Shown here in pieces: positions 1 through 8,670 of a stretch of 64,000 bases of DNA. Positions within the stretch are counted from its first letter, which is position 1; each line of letters starts with the position of its first letter. The notes beneath the pieces are model-generated. The model did not search any database and was not told the origin of the DNA. It saw only the letters and a list, made by a program, of their open reading frames with translations. Source of the DNA: a virus; IMG/VR virus record IMGVR_UViG_3300019850_000208, positions 44,575 to 108,574 of that record; one strand, 5' to 3'. Both the position numbers and the translations under genes were made by a program.

Positions 1-677
1 CCTTTTGTCTTTGTTCTTGCAAAGTTTTTATCTGTTCCGCTATATGCTGCATTAGCGGTTAAAGTCAGGGAAGTATCATTAGTAATTGTTTGGACAGTAC
101 CTATAACTTCTTCAGTATCAACCCTAACCAAAACACTGCCAGCCTCCAGTTGGGTTGTAAATAGAGTTCCACCGGTTCCCGATGAGCCGGTTACTGTCGC
201 GCTTCCGGTATTAAACGTTATTGTGCCAGTAAGAGAAAAGAAATTTTCATGAGAGAAGTAAGCTGTTACTTGGCCATTCTCACCATCATCTATTGGGTCA
301 TATGATGAATGCAATCTCATAAGACAGGTGTAATTTTGGCTTCCAAGGCCCCATTCAGCACTACTGTCGCCACTTGTCAATATACCTTCAGATGAACCAT
401 CTCTCGTATGAGCTAATGTTGTAGCAGCAGATTCAACCTCGGTAGTGACATTATCGCTATTAACGCCGCTAGTAGTCGTGAAATTTTCTATTTTGTCGAA
501 ATAGCCATCGAGTTTTGATTCTAAAACAGTTTGTTTCGCACCACTGGTCAAGTCGCCGCCTATGAGAGAATTAGTAAGGGCTAACTTGGAGTATGTTATA
601 CCAGCAGATGGCGACACCTTTGAGTTATTAACTAAGCCATCGCGGACCTGCTCACGCTTTACTTGTGTTGCTGCCAT
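1..677 (-). CDS. Tail fibre-like protein, N-terminal part (runs off left edge)
   Basis: An open frame of about 225 codons starts at ATG 677 and continues past base 1. A strong GGAGG lies 7 nt upstream of the start. The protein begins MAATQVKREQVRDG, and residues 1-50 are low in complexity and resemble the N-terminus of the collar fibre at 8671-10368 (KGSQIRDDSV...). Residues about 150-215 read as a small beta module with the pattern TGTITF-TGS-TVTG-GT-FTTQL-AGS, ending in SLTLT. Such modules are common in phage fibres. It is the last gene of the visible minus-strand run. The role as a fibre or adhesin is inferred from composition and neighbours. The receptor-binding end lies outside the window. 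Confidence 0.7.
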   Translation of the reverse strand, partial: MAATQVKREQVRDGLVNNSKVSPSAGITYSKLALTNSLIGGDLTSGAKQTVLESKLDGYFDKIENFTTTSGVNSDNVTTEVESAATTLAHTRDGSSEGILTSGDSSAEWGLGSQNYTCLMRLHSSYDPIDDGENGQVTAYFSHENFFSLTGTITFNTGSATVTGSSGTGGTLFTTQLEAGSVLVRVDTEEVIGTVQTITNDTSLTLTANAAYSGTDKNFARTKTK

Positions 678-759
678 TGTTTTTCCTCCATGTCATTAAG
701 AAAAAAAGTGGGATTAAATACTTTTACATTATCTTTGCTTTCTTGATGTGTTAAGTTAC

Positions 760-2634
760 TTACAACTTAATTATTTTTATTTTTATTTTTTCATTTTCCT
801 GCAAATCGTATCCCCCGAATCCTGTACCGGAGAATTTTATTAACTTTTTTGTATTACCGGAATCATAAAAATAGCGCCATTCATCATCATATTTTTCAAC
901 GCCATCTATTACTATATCAACCAATATATTGCTGCCTCGCAAAGTTGCCGGACTTATTAAAGTGTCAGCCTGTTCGGTCGGTAATATACTAGAATTGCTT
1001 TCTATTTCGTCATTTGTAGCCTCCGTGATATCTACTACATTTTCTTCATAAGAATGTTCTGGTTGATAGCTTCCAGTAGTAGGGTTGCCTATTACTGTGA
1101 TATAATCGCCCAATTCACCAGCTTGGACAAGAGTAATGGAAGTTGAAGAGGTTTCAGCATAATCTTCGGTTACTCTTTGCAGAAGACCATTATAGAACAC
1201 CAATATTTCATCATTTCCAACTTCATATGAATTAGTTAGATTAATAACTGTTTGGCCATTTGTTAAATTAAAATTTTCCTGCCATTTAACATCTGTTACT
1301 GGCTGCCACTCGCTTACGCTTTCTTTCCATCTATAAAGAACATTTTCGCTTAACACCAATCTAATGTCGCCATTAGTATTAGATGATAATGGTAAATCTA
1401 TGAAGTTGGGAACTGGTAATTCCCATCTTTCAACACCGGCAGAAATTAGTAACCAAACAGATCCGGTTGATTTCCATCTAAATACGTCGCTGGTATTTAA
1501 TACCAGCCTGACATCGCCATCGGAATTGCCGGATGCAGGTAATGCGCTTTCGGTGGCAACTGGTGCTTTCCAATAAGCTTCTGTTAAATCCGGCAAGTCA
1601 GTGAGGTTATTATAACTAATTTTTGGGCCCTGACCATTTGTACCATCGTGAATATGCCCTAAATCTTTATCAAAGAAGACATTCACTTCTGCGCTTGTGT
1701 AATAGCGAACATCTAAAGTACCATTTAGTAATTCCGATTCGGTATAGTATCTATCATCGAGAACATTATTACCAACACTGGCAGATGGATCAAGTTGCGT
1801 CTTTGTATAATATCTATCATCATGAAAGTGTGTGCCAGGAGATACCATCACCCAGCTAGATGTCGAAGAATTCCATCTGTAAATTCTATTACCATATGTA
1901 GTATCGGCAATGTTCTTTACATATCTAACATCACCATCAAGATTTCCGCTGGCCGGCAAGTCCCCATATGTCGGAACAGGAGAGTGCCAGTATCCTATTC
2001 CGCCTCCCCCACCAGAAATAGCTTCCCACTGAGATAAACCAGAATTCCACCTATAAAGTGTATTATTATCTAATACTAGTCTGATATCGCCATTATTATT
2101 GCCGGTAGATGGCAGATCACCTATGGAATTAACTGGATCAAGCCAATTACTTGAATTCACCTCTGATAATTTGGAGCCAATATATTTATATCCAGTTACT
2201 TTAAATGGGATTGTGTATGAGTGTGAATTCTGAATGAAAAGATAGCCTGGATTGTATTGCCAGAACCAATCCATAGAATCTGAACTGGAAATTTCTACAT
2301 CATTATTATCATACAGCCTAACGGTATATCCCTGTCCAAACTTTGGGGGGACCCATCCAGTTAGATTATCCGAGCTATAATAAGCATACCAGCCCTTGTG
2401 ATTTGAAACTGCGAAATCTTCTGTTAATGTTAGTAGGGTGTATTTTTGAACTATGCCATTAGTTTCGGCCACGCTTGGATTAGAATTAATTTCATCAACC
2501 CAAACATCATTGGCATAAACAGTGAAAGCTGATGAGCGTATTTCTTCGTATACTTGTTTTGAAATAGATGTCAATGTTTTATCATTCAAAAATTTGAATG
2601 AAAAATCTATTTTTGTATTATCAGATAAAGCCAA
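760..2634 (-). CDS. Repeat-rich tail fibre / adhesin protein
   Basis: 624 residues starting from TTG, with GAGG 8 nt upstream; no ATG is better placed. The first 150 residues are a unique beta-rich region. From about residue 165 there are four copies of a Trp-containing repeat (pattern DLPxxGNxxGDvRlV...YRW...W), separated by 'DDRYYT' spacers typical of phage fibre shafts. Near residues 440-520 is one copy of the 'NGQTVI...VFYNGLLQ...DY' beta module. The same two modules occur in the fibres at 8671, 10647, 24150 and 28281. It follows the gene at 2653 with an 18-nt gap. A distal tail adhesin is likely; the receptor is unknown. Confidence 0.75.
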   Translation of the reverse strand: MALSDNTKIDFSFKFLNDKTLTSISKQVYEEIRSSAFTVYANDVWVDEINSNPSVAETNGIVQKYTLLTLTEDFAVSNHKGWYAYYSSDNLTGWVPPKFGQGYTVRLYDNNDVEISSSDSMDWFWQYNPGYLFIQNSHSYTIPFKVTGYKYIGSKLSEVNSSNWLDPVNSIGDLPSTGNNNGDIRLVLDNNTLYRWNSGLSQWEAISGGGGGIGYWHSPVPTYGDLPASGNLDGDVRYVKNIADTTYGNRIYRWNSSTSSWVMVSPGTHFHDDRYYTKTQLDPSASVGNNVLDDRYYTESELLNGTLDVRYYTSAEVNVFFDKDLGHIHDGTNGQGPKISYNNLTDLPDLTEAYWKAPVATESALPASGNSDGDVRLVLNTSDVFRWKSTGSVWLLISAGVERWELPVPNFIDLPLSSNTNGDIRLVLSENVLYRWKESVSEWQPVTDVKWQENFNLTNGQTVINLTNSYEVGNDEILVFYNGLLQRVTEDYAETSSTSITLVQAGELGDYITVIGNPTTGSYQPEHSYEENVVDITEATNDEIESNSSILPTEQADTLISPATLRGSNILVDIVIDGVEKYDDEWRYFYDSGNTKKLIKFSGTGFGGYDLQENEKIKIKIIKL

Positions 2635-2652
2635 GTATAACGCCTCACTATT

Positions 2653-3684
2653 TTACCAATTAGCTACCGATAACGAGTTTAATTCACTCAGAGTAATATT
2701 GTTGGTATATGTTATTTTCATTATTATCATATATCCAGAATTATTAGTTGAAAATCCACCGAATGTAAAATAAAAATCATTCCCAGAACTTTGCGATGCT
2801 ACATGACATCCATCGCCATCCGAACCAGTAAAAGTGGCAGAGTTGTATGCCAAATCCCCTCTTAGCCATCCTGTTTGTGTTGGAAGTTTAAACTCAACTT
2901 TAATATTTGAATATGGCCAGGATGAAACGTTCCACGGATCAAATGTAATTATTATATTTGTATGCGGGTTGCCTGCATCTCGTAAAGCTCTTAGATAATA
3001 TTGTTCTCCGGTAAATCCACTTGAATAGTCCGCAGATTGGGCCGGATTATAGCCACTTGTATAATTTGTATCAGGATAGATTAAAACATTTGGCCACACC
3101 TGCAATTTCCCATTTGTTAATGTGCTGTTCGAATTCCATTGACCTGTAATAGCTCCCGGAACACTGTCATAACTTGCGCTTGGCAGCCTATAATATTCAT
3201 CTCTAAAATATTCATTAGTGTCATCCGCCTCATTGCCATAGGTGAGAACCATATTATTATCAGAAGAACTATAGGACGTTGTGCCGCTTCCAATAGGATC
3301 AGTTCCATATGCACTTAATCTCGCATTAGGAGACCATACACCGCTGGTAACCACTGTAATAGTATCTGAATAAGAAAAAGGATCGGTCTGATCTGGAGGA
3401 GTTGGTACACCAGAAGCTTCATTATCGGAATGACTTAATGTTTTATTGACGGCTGCAAATTGACTTGCATTTATATGAATTAAATTGTTTATAAAAGTAT
3501 TTCTGTATACATTATTTGCGGCAAGACTTATGTTAAATACATCATTAATAGAATAGAATCTTATGCCACTTAAATATTTTGAGCTATTAAGCATATTTTC
3601 GGAAATAGCTAAGCCAGTGACACCAGGCCGAGTAGGACTATCATCATAGAATATGTCTAGTTTATTGGTGCTTGACGTAGCCAA
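2653..3684 (-). CDS. Virion structural protein, probably adhesin
   Basis: 343 residues, starting from TTG immediately after the TAA of the upstream zinc-ribbon gene, with GGGATG as a modest ribosome site. It is rich in Ser, Thr, Asn and Tyr and has no TM segment, as expected of a beta-structured surface protein. A central 'RDEYYRLPSA' stretch and later 'LQVWPNVLIYP' look like conserved blocks. The C-terminal 90 residues include DPWNVSSWPYSNI and look like a beta-sandwich. I cannot name a family. Position among fibre genes suggests a tail appendage. Confidence 0.6.
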   Translation of the reverse strand: MATSSTNKLDIFYDDSPTRPGVTGLAISENMLNSSKYLSGIRFYSINDVFNISLAANNVYRNTFINNLIHINASQFAAVNKTLSHSDNEASGVPTPPDQTDPFSYSDTITVVTSGVWSPNARLSAYGTDPIGSGTTSYSSSDNNMVLTYGNEADDTNEYFRDEYYRLPSASYDSVPGAITGQWNSNSTLTNGKLQVWPNVLIYPDTNYTSGYNPAQSADYSSGFTGEQYYLRALRDAGNPHTNIIITFDPWNVSSWPYSNIKVEFKLPTQTGWLRGDLAYNSATFTGSDGDGCHVASQSSGNDFYFTFGGFSTNNSGYMIIMKITYTNNITLSELNSLSVANW

Positions 3685-3870
3685 TTATTCATCCCTTTTA
3701 TATTCATTATTGTGATCTAAGATAAATTCTTCATTACTACAAAAATCTACTGGTATCATTTTCGAGCCACAGTTAGGACAGTAAATTTCTTGTTTGCCGA
3801 ACTCCTCTGGGGATACATACACTTGCATTCTGTGTTCGCACACCAGACATTCAAATTCACAAGATGGCAT
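3685..3870 (-). CDS. Small zinc-ribbon protein
   Basis: 61 residues. Two CxxC pairs are visible: C8/C11 (ECLVCEH) and C31/C34 (YCPNCGS), the layout of a single zinc ribbon of the FmdB/rubredoxin-like type. An acidic, lysine-containing tail follows. AAGGAAA lies about 9 nt before the ATG. The next gene (2653-3684) starts directly after its stop, so the two are probably translationally coupled. Possible roles are a nucleic-acid or protein adaptor or a late regulator; nothing in the sequence decides this. Confidence 0.65.
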   Translation of the reverse strand: MPSCEFECLVCEHRMQVYVSPEEFGKQEIYCPNCGSKMIPVDFCSNEEFILDHNNEYKRDE

Positions 3871-3937
3871 TTAATAGTTTCCTTAACTTATTTTATTAAT
3901 AAAATCAAACTGTTGTTCTTGTTTAGCTTTTTATTTT

Positions 3938-4132
3938 TTATACACTTTGTAAATTCGCCTGTTCTGCTATTCTTCTTTGTAATATTTCTTCGTGTTCATT
4001 ACCTATTTCTGTTTGTGTAGGTTTTTTATCATACAAAACAACTTCAGTTTCAATGTTTCCTAAATCGTCTACAATCTCAAAAGTATACTCATAAGTAGGT
4101 AATACTCTATCAATTACTGAACCTTTTGTCAT
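3938..4132 (-). CDS. Small unknown protein
   Basis: 64 residues with an excellent ribosome site (GGAGATAACT before ATG). A beta-like first half (YEYTFEIVDDLGNIETEVVLYD) is followed by a charged helical second half (HEEILQRRIAEQANLQ). It sits just downstream of the collar fibre at 4142-4672. Phages often place a small fibre-associated or chaperone-like gene there, but no family is recognised. The gap after it (3871-3937) is AT-rich and holds nothing identifiable. Confidence 0.6.
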   Translation of the reverse strand: MTKGSVIDRVLPTYEYTFEIVDDLGNIETEVVLYDKKPTQTEIGNEHEEILQRRIAEQANLQSV

Positions 4133-4141
4133 AGTTATCTC

Positions 4142-4672
4142 CTATGCCATTTTCTTAATAAATATTAAACTATAATATGCTGGTTTGTTTTCGTGTGCTG
4201 AACCACCACCTGAATAGTTAGTTGGACATTGATTAGTGCCGCTTCGTATATCATTTGTAATTCCACCACCTGTATAACCTTTATAAGCAACGGTCCCTCC
4301 AGTTTCTCCACCCGTTTTTATTTCATGACTATGTATTGGCATTTCACTAATTGTCAATGTGTGGGTATCTTCACCACCTGTATTTCCACTTGCATTTTCA
4401 GACCGAATAAACCTATTGAGAAGGTTTGGAGCGCCATTGCCATTACAAACTTTCCATCCAGCAAGCGTTGCTGTATCGCCTGTTCTATCACCAATGTCTT
4501 CAGTTCTTGTAGCCACATCGGCTATACCAGTTCCATCATACATTAAAATCACGCCCACCGGCAAAGCGGCCTGTACATCATTTGCTGCAGCGCCAGATGT
4601 TACGGCAGTTTCCACTTTAGTTTCAAAACTGCTTGTCTCTATATCAGTGCCTTTTATTTTTGTTACTGGCAT
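4142..4672 (-). CDS. Short collar-type tail fibre, paralogue of 7974-8552
   Basis: 176 residues with GGAGG before ATG. The N-terminal ~95 residues (KGTDIETSSFETKVETAV, then ALPVGVILMYDGTG, LAGWKVCNGNG and LLNRFIR) match the tail-collar fold pattern. They are nearly identical to the paralogue at 7974-8552, including a 94-nt DNA segment with 5 mismatches. The remainder is Gly/Thr-rich with a His pair (MPIHSHEI) and differs from the paralogue until the shared ending NKPAxYSLIxIxKM. This is typical of a receptor-binding tip whose variable part has diverged between conserved ends. The receptor is unknown. Confidence 0.8.
   Translation of the reverse strand: MPVTKIKGTDIETSSFETKVETAVTSGAAANDVQAALPVGVILMYDGTGIADVATRTEDIGDRTGDTATLAGWKVCNGNGAPNLLNRFIRSENASGNTGGEDTHTLTISEMPIHSHEIKTGGETGGTVAYKGYTGGGITNDIRSGTNQCPTNYSGGGSAHENKPAYYSLIFIKKMA
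4552..4645. repeat. 94-nt near-identical direct repeat, copy 1
   Basis: This segment inside the 5' part of the collar fibre gene matches 8432-8525 at 89 of 94 positions by direct comparison. Similarity continues more weakly on the side encoding residues 45-70. It encodes the conserved N-terminal part of both paralogues. The DNA-level match suggests recent duplication or gene conversion. Confidence 0.9.
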
Positions 4673-4681
4673 TTATTCCTC

Positions 4682-5170
4682 CTATGAATAATTCCACACT
4701 ACCGCTTCCACACCGGTTCTATCTGAAGCGGAATTTATCTCCGTTTCTAATTGATTTGAATAATCACGAATGTTCTGACGTTCCAACAACAATGCTTGGT
4801 ATTCATTATCAGAAAGACTTGTGCTGGAGCCGGTGCTATCATCTGCTAATTGATCTCTGTGTCTTAACACTTTCCAATCAGTTGCTTTGAGTTCATAATA
4901 TGCAGACTGTTTAATGTATGCAATTCTATCGTCTTTAAGTTCCGCTAAAGGATAATAATCTTCTATATTTATTTCAACAATTTCTCCATCTATGTATTTA
5001 TATAGAAAATGATTATAAAAATCGGTTAGAATAAGATTATAATGCCGTTCAATTGTGCCTTCTGGGGTGATGCATATATCATTCTGTTGAGGTGTTTCGA
5101 AAGCATCTGAAAATGCATGGATTATGATATTGTTGTCATCTAATCTTACATAATGTTTATAGTTATTCAT
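4682..5170 (-). CDS. Tail fibre assembly chaperone-like protein
   Basis: 162 residues, starting at ATG that overlaps the stop of the upstream 89-residue gene (ATGA). The N-terminal half is beta-rich. The second half holds the pattern YYELKATDWKVLRHRDQ, then TSLSDNEYQALLLERQNIRD, and ends in a helix. A 'L-ATDW-v-RH-dQ ... LS--E---LL--RQ-iRD' arrangement is characteristic of small phage tail fibre assembly/chaperone proteins, which occur beside fibre genes. Here the gene lies between a collar fibre and a C1q-like fibre. Assignment is by motif memory only. Confidence 0.6.
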   Translation of the reverse strand: MNNYKHYVRLDDNNIIIHAFSDAFETPQQNDICITPEGTIERHYNLILTDFYNHFLYKYIDGEIVEINIEDYYPLAELKDDRIAYIKQSAYYELKATDWKVLRHRDQLADDSTGSSTSLSDNEYQALLLERQNIRDYSNQLETEINSASDRTGVEAVVWNYS

Positions 5171-5436
5171 TTTTTCCTCATTTCTTCTAATCTTTTGTTA
5201 CGCTCTTTTGCTAATTCCAAAGGAATATCCTTAACAAGATTTTTCTTTTCTCCAAATGATATTTTTTGTGGATTCTTATCTGTTCTATCAAGTATTATTC
5301 TATCTCGTACCCGTCTCACTTTTTCTCTTGCAGCATTTTCTAACCAATCAATAAATGAATAGCAATCTGTTTCTATTACCCGTTGGTCTTCATCATCTAT
5401 TTGAATTGTTTTTATTTCGTCTGATATTGTTATCAT
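5167..5436 (-). CDS. Small charged phage protein
   Basis: 89 residues with GGAGATTATA before ATG. After a short beta start it is mostly charged helix: FIDWLENAAREKVRRVRDR, DRTDKNPQKIS, then ELAKERNKRLEEM. Its stop overlaps the start of the 162-residue chaperone-like gene by 4 nt, so the two are co-translated. The helical block resembles small conserved phage proteins encoded beside fibre chaperones. Function unknown. Confidence 0.6.
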   Translation of the reverse strand: MITISDEIKTIQIDDEDQRVIETDCYSFIDWLENAAREKVRRVRDRIILDRTDKNPQKISFGEKKNLVKDIPLELAKERNKRLEEMRKK

Positions 5437-5445
5437 TATAATCTC

Positions 5446-6588
5446 CTATGCAAACTTATGTATGTTGAAATAATCATAAACAACATGTGCATATGTATTG
5501 ACTGCTCCACCCTGATTATGATAAGCCCTTATATCTACATAATCATTTTTTGCTAAATAAATATCAGTGGCTAATTTAGTATCTACATAAAATGTACCTG
5601 CTGCATAAACCATATTTCTGTAACCAAAAACTACCTCAACTTCATTCCTAAAAAGGGCTATACGCCAATATTCACCGGCATCCCATGCTACACTGTTAGA
5701 AAGTAAACCAGCATCTGCATGGTAATATCCGCCTTCTTTTGCCGTAAATCTGTAATTTGTAATATTATCATATTCATTATTAAGATCGTATTCTTTATCA
5801 TCATATTTTACAATTGTCCATGTATCATTAGGAATCGACTGTACATCATCTTTTGTAATTCTACATGCACTCTGCTTTGGGAAATCTATAATACCATTAT
5901 CGTGTATTCTTTGTGCTTCGACACCGGCTACTTTTGCAACAATTTCATCTTTGTCTGAAGTTTCTTCAACTTCGATATAAGTATCACCATCTGCATCACC
6001 TAATTTTTTACCAACTCCTAATATAGTATCTGATAATGTCGTAGTTCCACTAACCTCTAAAGTACTCAAAAACCACGCATCCCCAATTTGAGTAGGAGTA
6101 GATTTAATTTTACAAATTGATATAATAAGTTCATTAGCATACTCACTACTAAGACCACTATCATATAAACTACTATTATCATCATTTATAAGTGGTGCTA
6201 CAGCAAAATCACTATCTGGGTCATTAAGAGTTTGACCATTTGCTTCTACCCAGCCTGAAGGTAATTCTGGTTCATCATAAACAGCATAACTTTCATTTCC
6301 ATCTGGAAAAGCATTATAATCCAAAGTTAAATCATTTGCAGAAACATTTAGTACTACTGCAAATATTTTATCAGTAGAATTATAAACAATATCACCAACT
6401 GATATAGTAGAAAAAGCTTCCGAGGAATCCTTTAAATGATTTTCAGTATATGAATCTGCTGTACTAGATATTAGAGCAGTCTGAGTAATTGCATATCTGC
6501 TTTTCATCCAATACATAATTGTTCCAATAGGTGAATCATCAAAATAAAGTCTACCACCTATAGGCTGTGATAAATGTTTTGTACTCAA
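5446..6588 (-). CDS. Tail fibre protein with C1q-like C-terminal domain
   Basis: 380 residues from a TTG start with AGGAG 8 nt upstream. The N-terminal third carries a collar-like stretch (PIGTIMYWMKS, later LPSGWVEANGQTLNDP), as in fibre shafts. A middle region reads EVEETSDKDEIVAKVAGVEAQR, a typical linker before a trimeric head. Residues about 240-380 have the spacing of a C1q/TNF-like jelly roll: WTIVKYDD, then YRFTAKEGGYYHADAG, WRIALFRN, YLAKNDYVDIRAYHNQG, and a final hydrophobic strand. C1q-like heads are ligand-binding trimers, so this is probably a receptor-binding protein. Confidence 0.7.
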   Translation of the reverse strand: MSTKHLSQPIGGRLYFDDSPIGTIMYWMKSRYAITQTALISSTADSYTENHLKDSSEAFSTISVGDIVYNSTDKIFAVVLNVSANDLTLDYNAFPDGNESYAVYDEPELPSGWVEANGQTLNDPDSDFAVAPLINDDNSSLYDSGLSSEYANELIISICKIKSTPTQIGDAWFLSTLEVSGTTTLSDTILGVGKKLGDADGDTYIEVEETSDKDEIVAKVAGVEAQRIHDNGIIDFPKQSACRITKDDVQSIPNDTWTIVKYDDKEYDLNNEYDNITNYRFTAKEGGYYHADAGLLSNSVAWDAGEYWRIALFRNEVEVVFGYRNMVYAAGTFYVDTKLATDIYLAKNDYVDIRAYHNQGGAVNTYAHVVYDYFNIHKFA

Positions 6589-6603
6589 TTTAAATTCTCC
6601 TTA

Positions 6604-7686
6604 TTATAATTCTGCATCAAACGCTATATAAGATGTAATATTATTGTCAGAAGTTAGTTGATAAAGTTGACCTGCAGTCAACGATGAAGAAGCTGTCACA
6701 CTAAGATCAATACAATGAGAACTACTTTGATCAACTGACATATTAGTAACTGATGTATTAGCTGTTCCATCGAAAACTATTAAATTACCTGAATAACTAA
6801 GAGACGGAGCTGTACGCATTATCACAGGAAACTGTACATAAATATAAGCACCTCCATTACCATTCCCAACTCCTTGTCCATACCTTATATAAGCTGATTC
6901 AGCATTTTTTCTATGATAATATCTCATACTCCTTACTAACTCACTTTCATAATCATTAGGTATAAATGGAGTAGCGATTTTTCCAAGTTCAAATTTAACT
7001 CCAGCTAGGAAAATATTATTATCTGTACTATCACATGCATTGACTTGATTAAAAGTCGCTATATAATTTCCTGTTTGCCATGCATCAGGAGTAGTTTGAT
7101 ACGTTGAACCACTTGCAAATGTCCAGTTTATATATAAACCAGCTCCATTAGCATAGTCCCATGTACCATCTGAATAATCAAATGGAATTACTATAATTTT
7201 ATATTCCCAAGTATCAGTAACATTAACAGTATATTCAGCAACATAGCTTCTATCAGAAATAGAATTTCGAAAACCAACACAATAAGTTCCTATTTTAGTT
7301 GCTTTAACCCAAAAAGATAGAACGCCATAATTTCCTACATACTTCTTAAAATTATAACCTTCTATTGCTTGGTATAATTGACAATAATTACCTGCATCAA
7401 TATCTGAATCAGCAGTAGTACAATCTATTTTAAGAGAATAACTAATATCACTATTTGGTATATCTGTGTCACGAGTAATGTCATGAACCATAGTACCATT
7501 TTTAGTATAGCGAAACCTATCAGCATTATATGTAGCATGAGGTATTGAAGCAAAACTAGTTCCTCTTTGCCAAAATCTTAGACCCCCATTAATAATATCA
7601 TTGTGACCTACTAAGTTTTTACTACGTAAATAATCTTTCACATAAAGTGAATGGTCAAATATTTTAATTCCTTTAAATAATTTCAT
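6604..7686 (-). CDS. Tail fibre with carbohydrate-binding-like jelly roll
   Basis: 360 residues. The segment IINGGLRFWQRGTSF (about residue 32) and the later VKFELGKIATPFIPNDYESEL (about 232), followed by CMR-like RSMRYYHRK, form a signature of phage receptor-binding proteins. The domain between them is a CBM-like jelly roll that includes LSFWVKATKIGTYCVGFRN. The C-terminal ~100 residues form a separate beta domain. No catalytic motif is visible. It lies between the C1q-like fibre and a small helical gene. A saccharide-binding adhesin is likely. Confidence 0.75.
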   Translation of the reverse strand: MKLFKGIKIFDHSLYVKDYLRSKNLVGHNDIINGGLRFWQRGTSFASIPHATYNADRFRYTKNGTMVHDITRDTDIPNSDISYSLKIDCTTADSDIDAGNYCQLYQAIEGYNFKKYVGNYGVLSFWVKATKIGTYCVGFRNSISDRSYVAEYTVNVTDTWEYKIIVIPFDYSDGTWDYANGAGLYINWTFASGSTYQTTPDAWQTGNYIATFNQVNACDSTDNNIFLAGVKFELGKIATPFIPNDYESELVRSMRYYHRKNAESAYIRYGQGVGNGNGGAYIYVQFPVIMRTAPSLSYSGNLIVFDGTANTSVTNMSVDQSSSHCIDLSVTASSSLTAGQLYQLTSDNNITSYIAFDAEL

Positions 7687-7705
7687 TTAATTTTCAATCC
7701 TTAAT

Positions 7706-7963
7706 TTATGTTATATTACCAGTTTTGAAATTAATGTTATGCGGTTGTACATAATCAAAATTGTATTTCTTTCCCATTTTCTCCCACCATATTTCGCTCA
7801 ATCTGTTCATCTTTACATATTTATTTAATATTTCATATAGCAATTCTTTATTCTTAATTGGTACTGTTTTCATGAGCAATTTATCAAGTAACTCCTCAAT
7901 TCCCATCTTTTTATCAATGATATTTTGAATTGTTTTTCTTTCTCTCTCGGTAACTGTTATCAT
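7706..7963 (-). CDS. Small helical phage protein
   Basis: 85 residues with GGAGTCTAAA before ATG. Mostly helical, with KTIQNIIDKKMGIEELLDKLL, then ELLYEILNKYVKMNRLSEIWWEKMGKKYNF. The 'L--il-KY----l-e-WW--M--kY-F' pattern looks conserved but I cannot attach a family name. It sits just after the second collar fibre in transcription order. It may be a fibre chaperone or unrelated filler. Confidence 0.55.
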   Translation of the reverse strand: MITVTERERKTIQNIIDKKMGIEELLDKLLMKTVPIKNKELLYEILNKYVKMNRLSEIWWEKMGKKYNFDYVQPHNINFKTGNIT

Positions 7964-7973
7964 TTTAGACTCC

Positions 7974-8552
7974 TTAACTCATTTTTATTATCGGTATTAA
8001 ACTATAAAATGCTGGTTTATTCGCTCCTGTTCCTGAACTTCCAGCATTATCTATTGTTACTGTGTGATTATGAGCTTGATTATTATTTCCTACCCTACTA
8101 TTTATTGCTTCACATGTAGCTGCAGATGCAGCAGCATAACCAAGTAATGAACCGTTGCCAGTCTCAAGGTTAACATTATGGTCATGATTTGCACTTTGAT
8201 TTCCAACAGAATTTGTGTGAGTATGGCTTACCACTATTGCATCATCACTGCCACCAGTATTACCAGAGGCAGATTCCATCCTTAGAAATCTATTAAGCAT
8301 ATTTGGTGTACCTGCGTTGCCATTGCAAGCCTTCCAGCCCGGCAAAGATATCGTATCTCCGGTCCTGTCTCCAATGTCTTCAGTTCTTGAGGCGGCATCT
8401 GCAATGCCAGAGCCATTATACATTAGAATTACACCCACCGGCAAAGCGGGTTGTACATCATTCGCTGCAGCGCCAGATGTTACGGCAGTATCCACTTTAG
8501 TTTCAAAACTGCTTGTCTCTATATCGTGGCCTTTGACTTGTGTTGCTGACAT
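7974..8552 (-). CDS. Short collar-type tail fibre, paralogue of 4142-4672
   Basis: 192 residues. The start is ATG with AAGGGG about 11 nt upstream. The N-terminal ~95 residues parallel those of the 4142 gene almost residue for residue (DIETSSFETKVDTAV, LPVGVILMYNGSG, LPGWKACNGNAG, MLNRFLR). Then come a His-rich variable section (VVSHTHTNS, NHDHNVNLE, QAHNHTVTI) and the shared end NKPAFYSLIPIIKM. Repeated His-x-His motifs in collar fibres can bind metal ions along the trimer axis, as in T4 gp12-type fibres; here that is an analogy. Probably an alternative receptor-binding tip. Confidence 0.8.
   Translation of the reverse strand: MSATQVKGHDIETSSFETKVDTAVTSGAAANDVQPALPVGVILMYNGSGIADAASRTEDIGDRTGDTISLPGWKACNGNAGTPNMLNRFLRMESASGNTGGSDDAIVVSHTHTNSVGNQSANHDHNVNLETGNGSLLGYAAASAATCEAINSRVGNNNQAHNHTVTIDNAGSSGTGANKPAFYSLIPIIKMS
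8432..8525. repeat. 94-nt near-identical direct repeat, copy 2
   Basis: Second copy of the segment at 4552-4645, same orientation, with 5 mismatches in 94 nt. It lies at the corresponding position of the paralogous collar fibre gene. The shared tract could support recombination that swaps the downstream variable tips. Confidence 0.9.
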
Positions 8553-8670
8553 ATAATAATCACCCCTTGTTTAAAAACATCTTTGAATATTGTCATCTTT
8601 CTTCTGCTGTTTTATATCCCCTTTTATTTCAGCATTCATTATAGCTTCTATAAGTTCTATTATTTTATTC

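Noticed and set aside
4990-5000. TATAAATA late-promoter-like octamer (minus strand)
   Set aside because: Found inside a coding region and not repeated upstream of genes; expected by chance in AT-rich DNA.
8553-8670. Open frame of about 33 codons (KIIELIEAIMNAEIKGDIKQ)
   Set aside because: Coding-like but no usable start codon or ribosome site upstream; may be a gene remnant.
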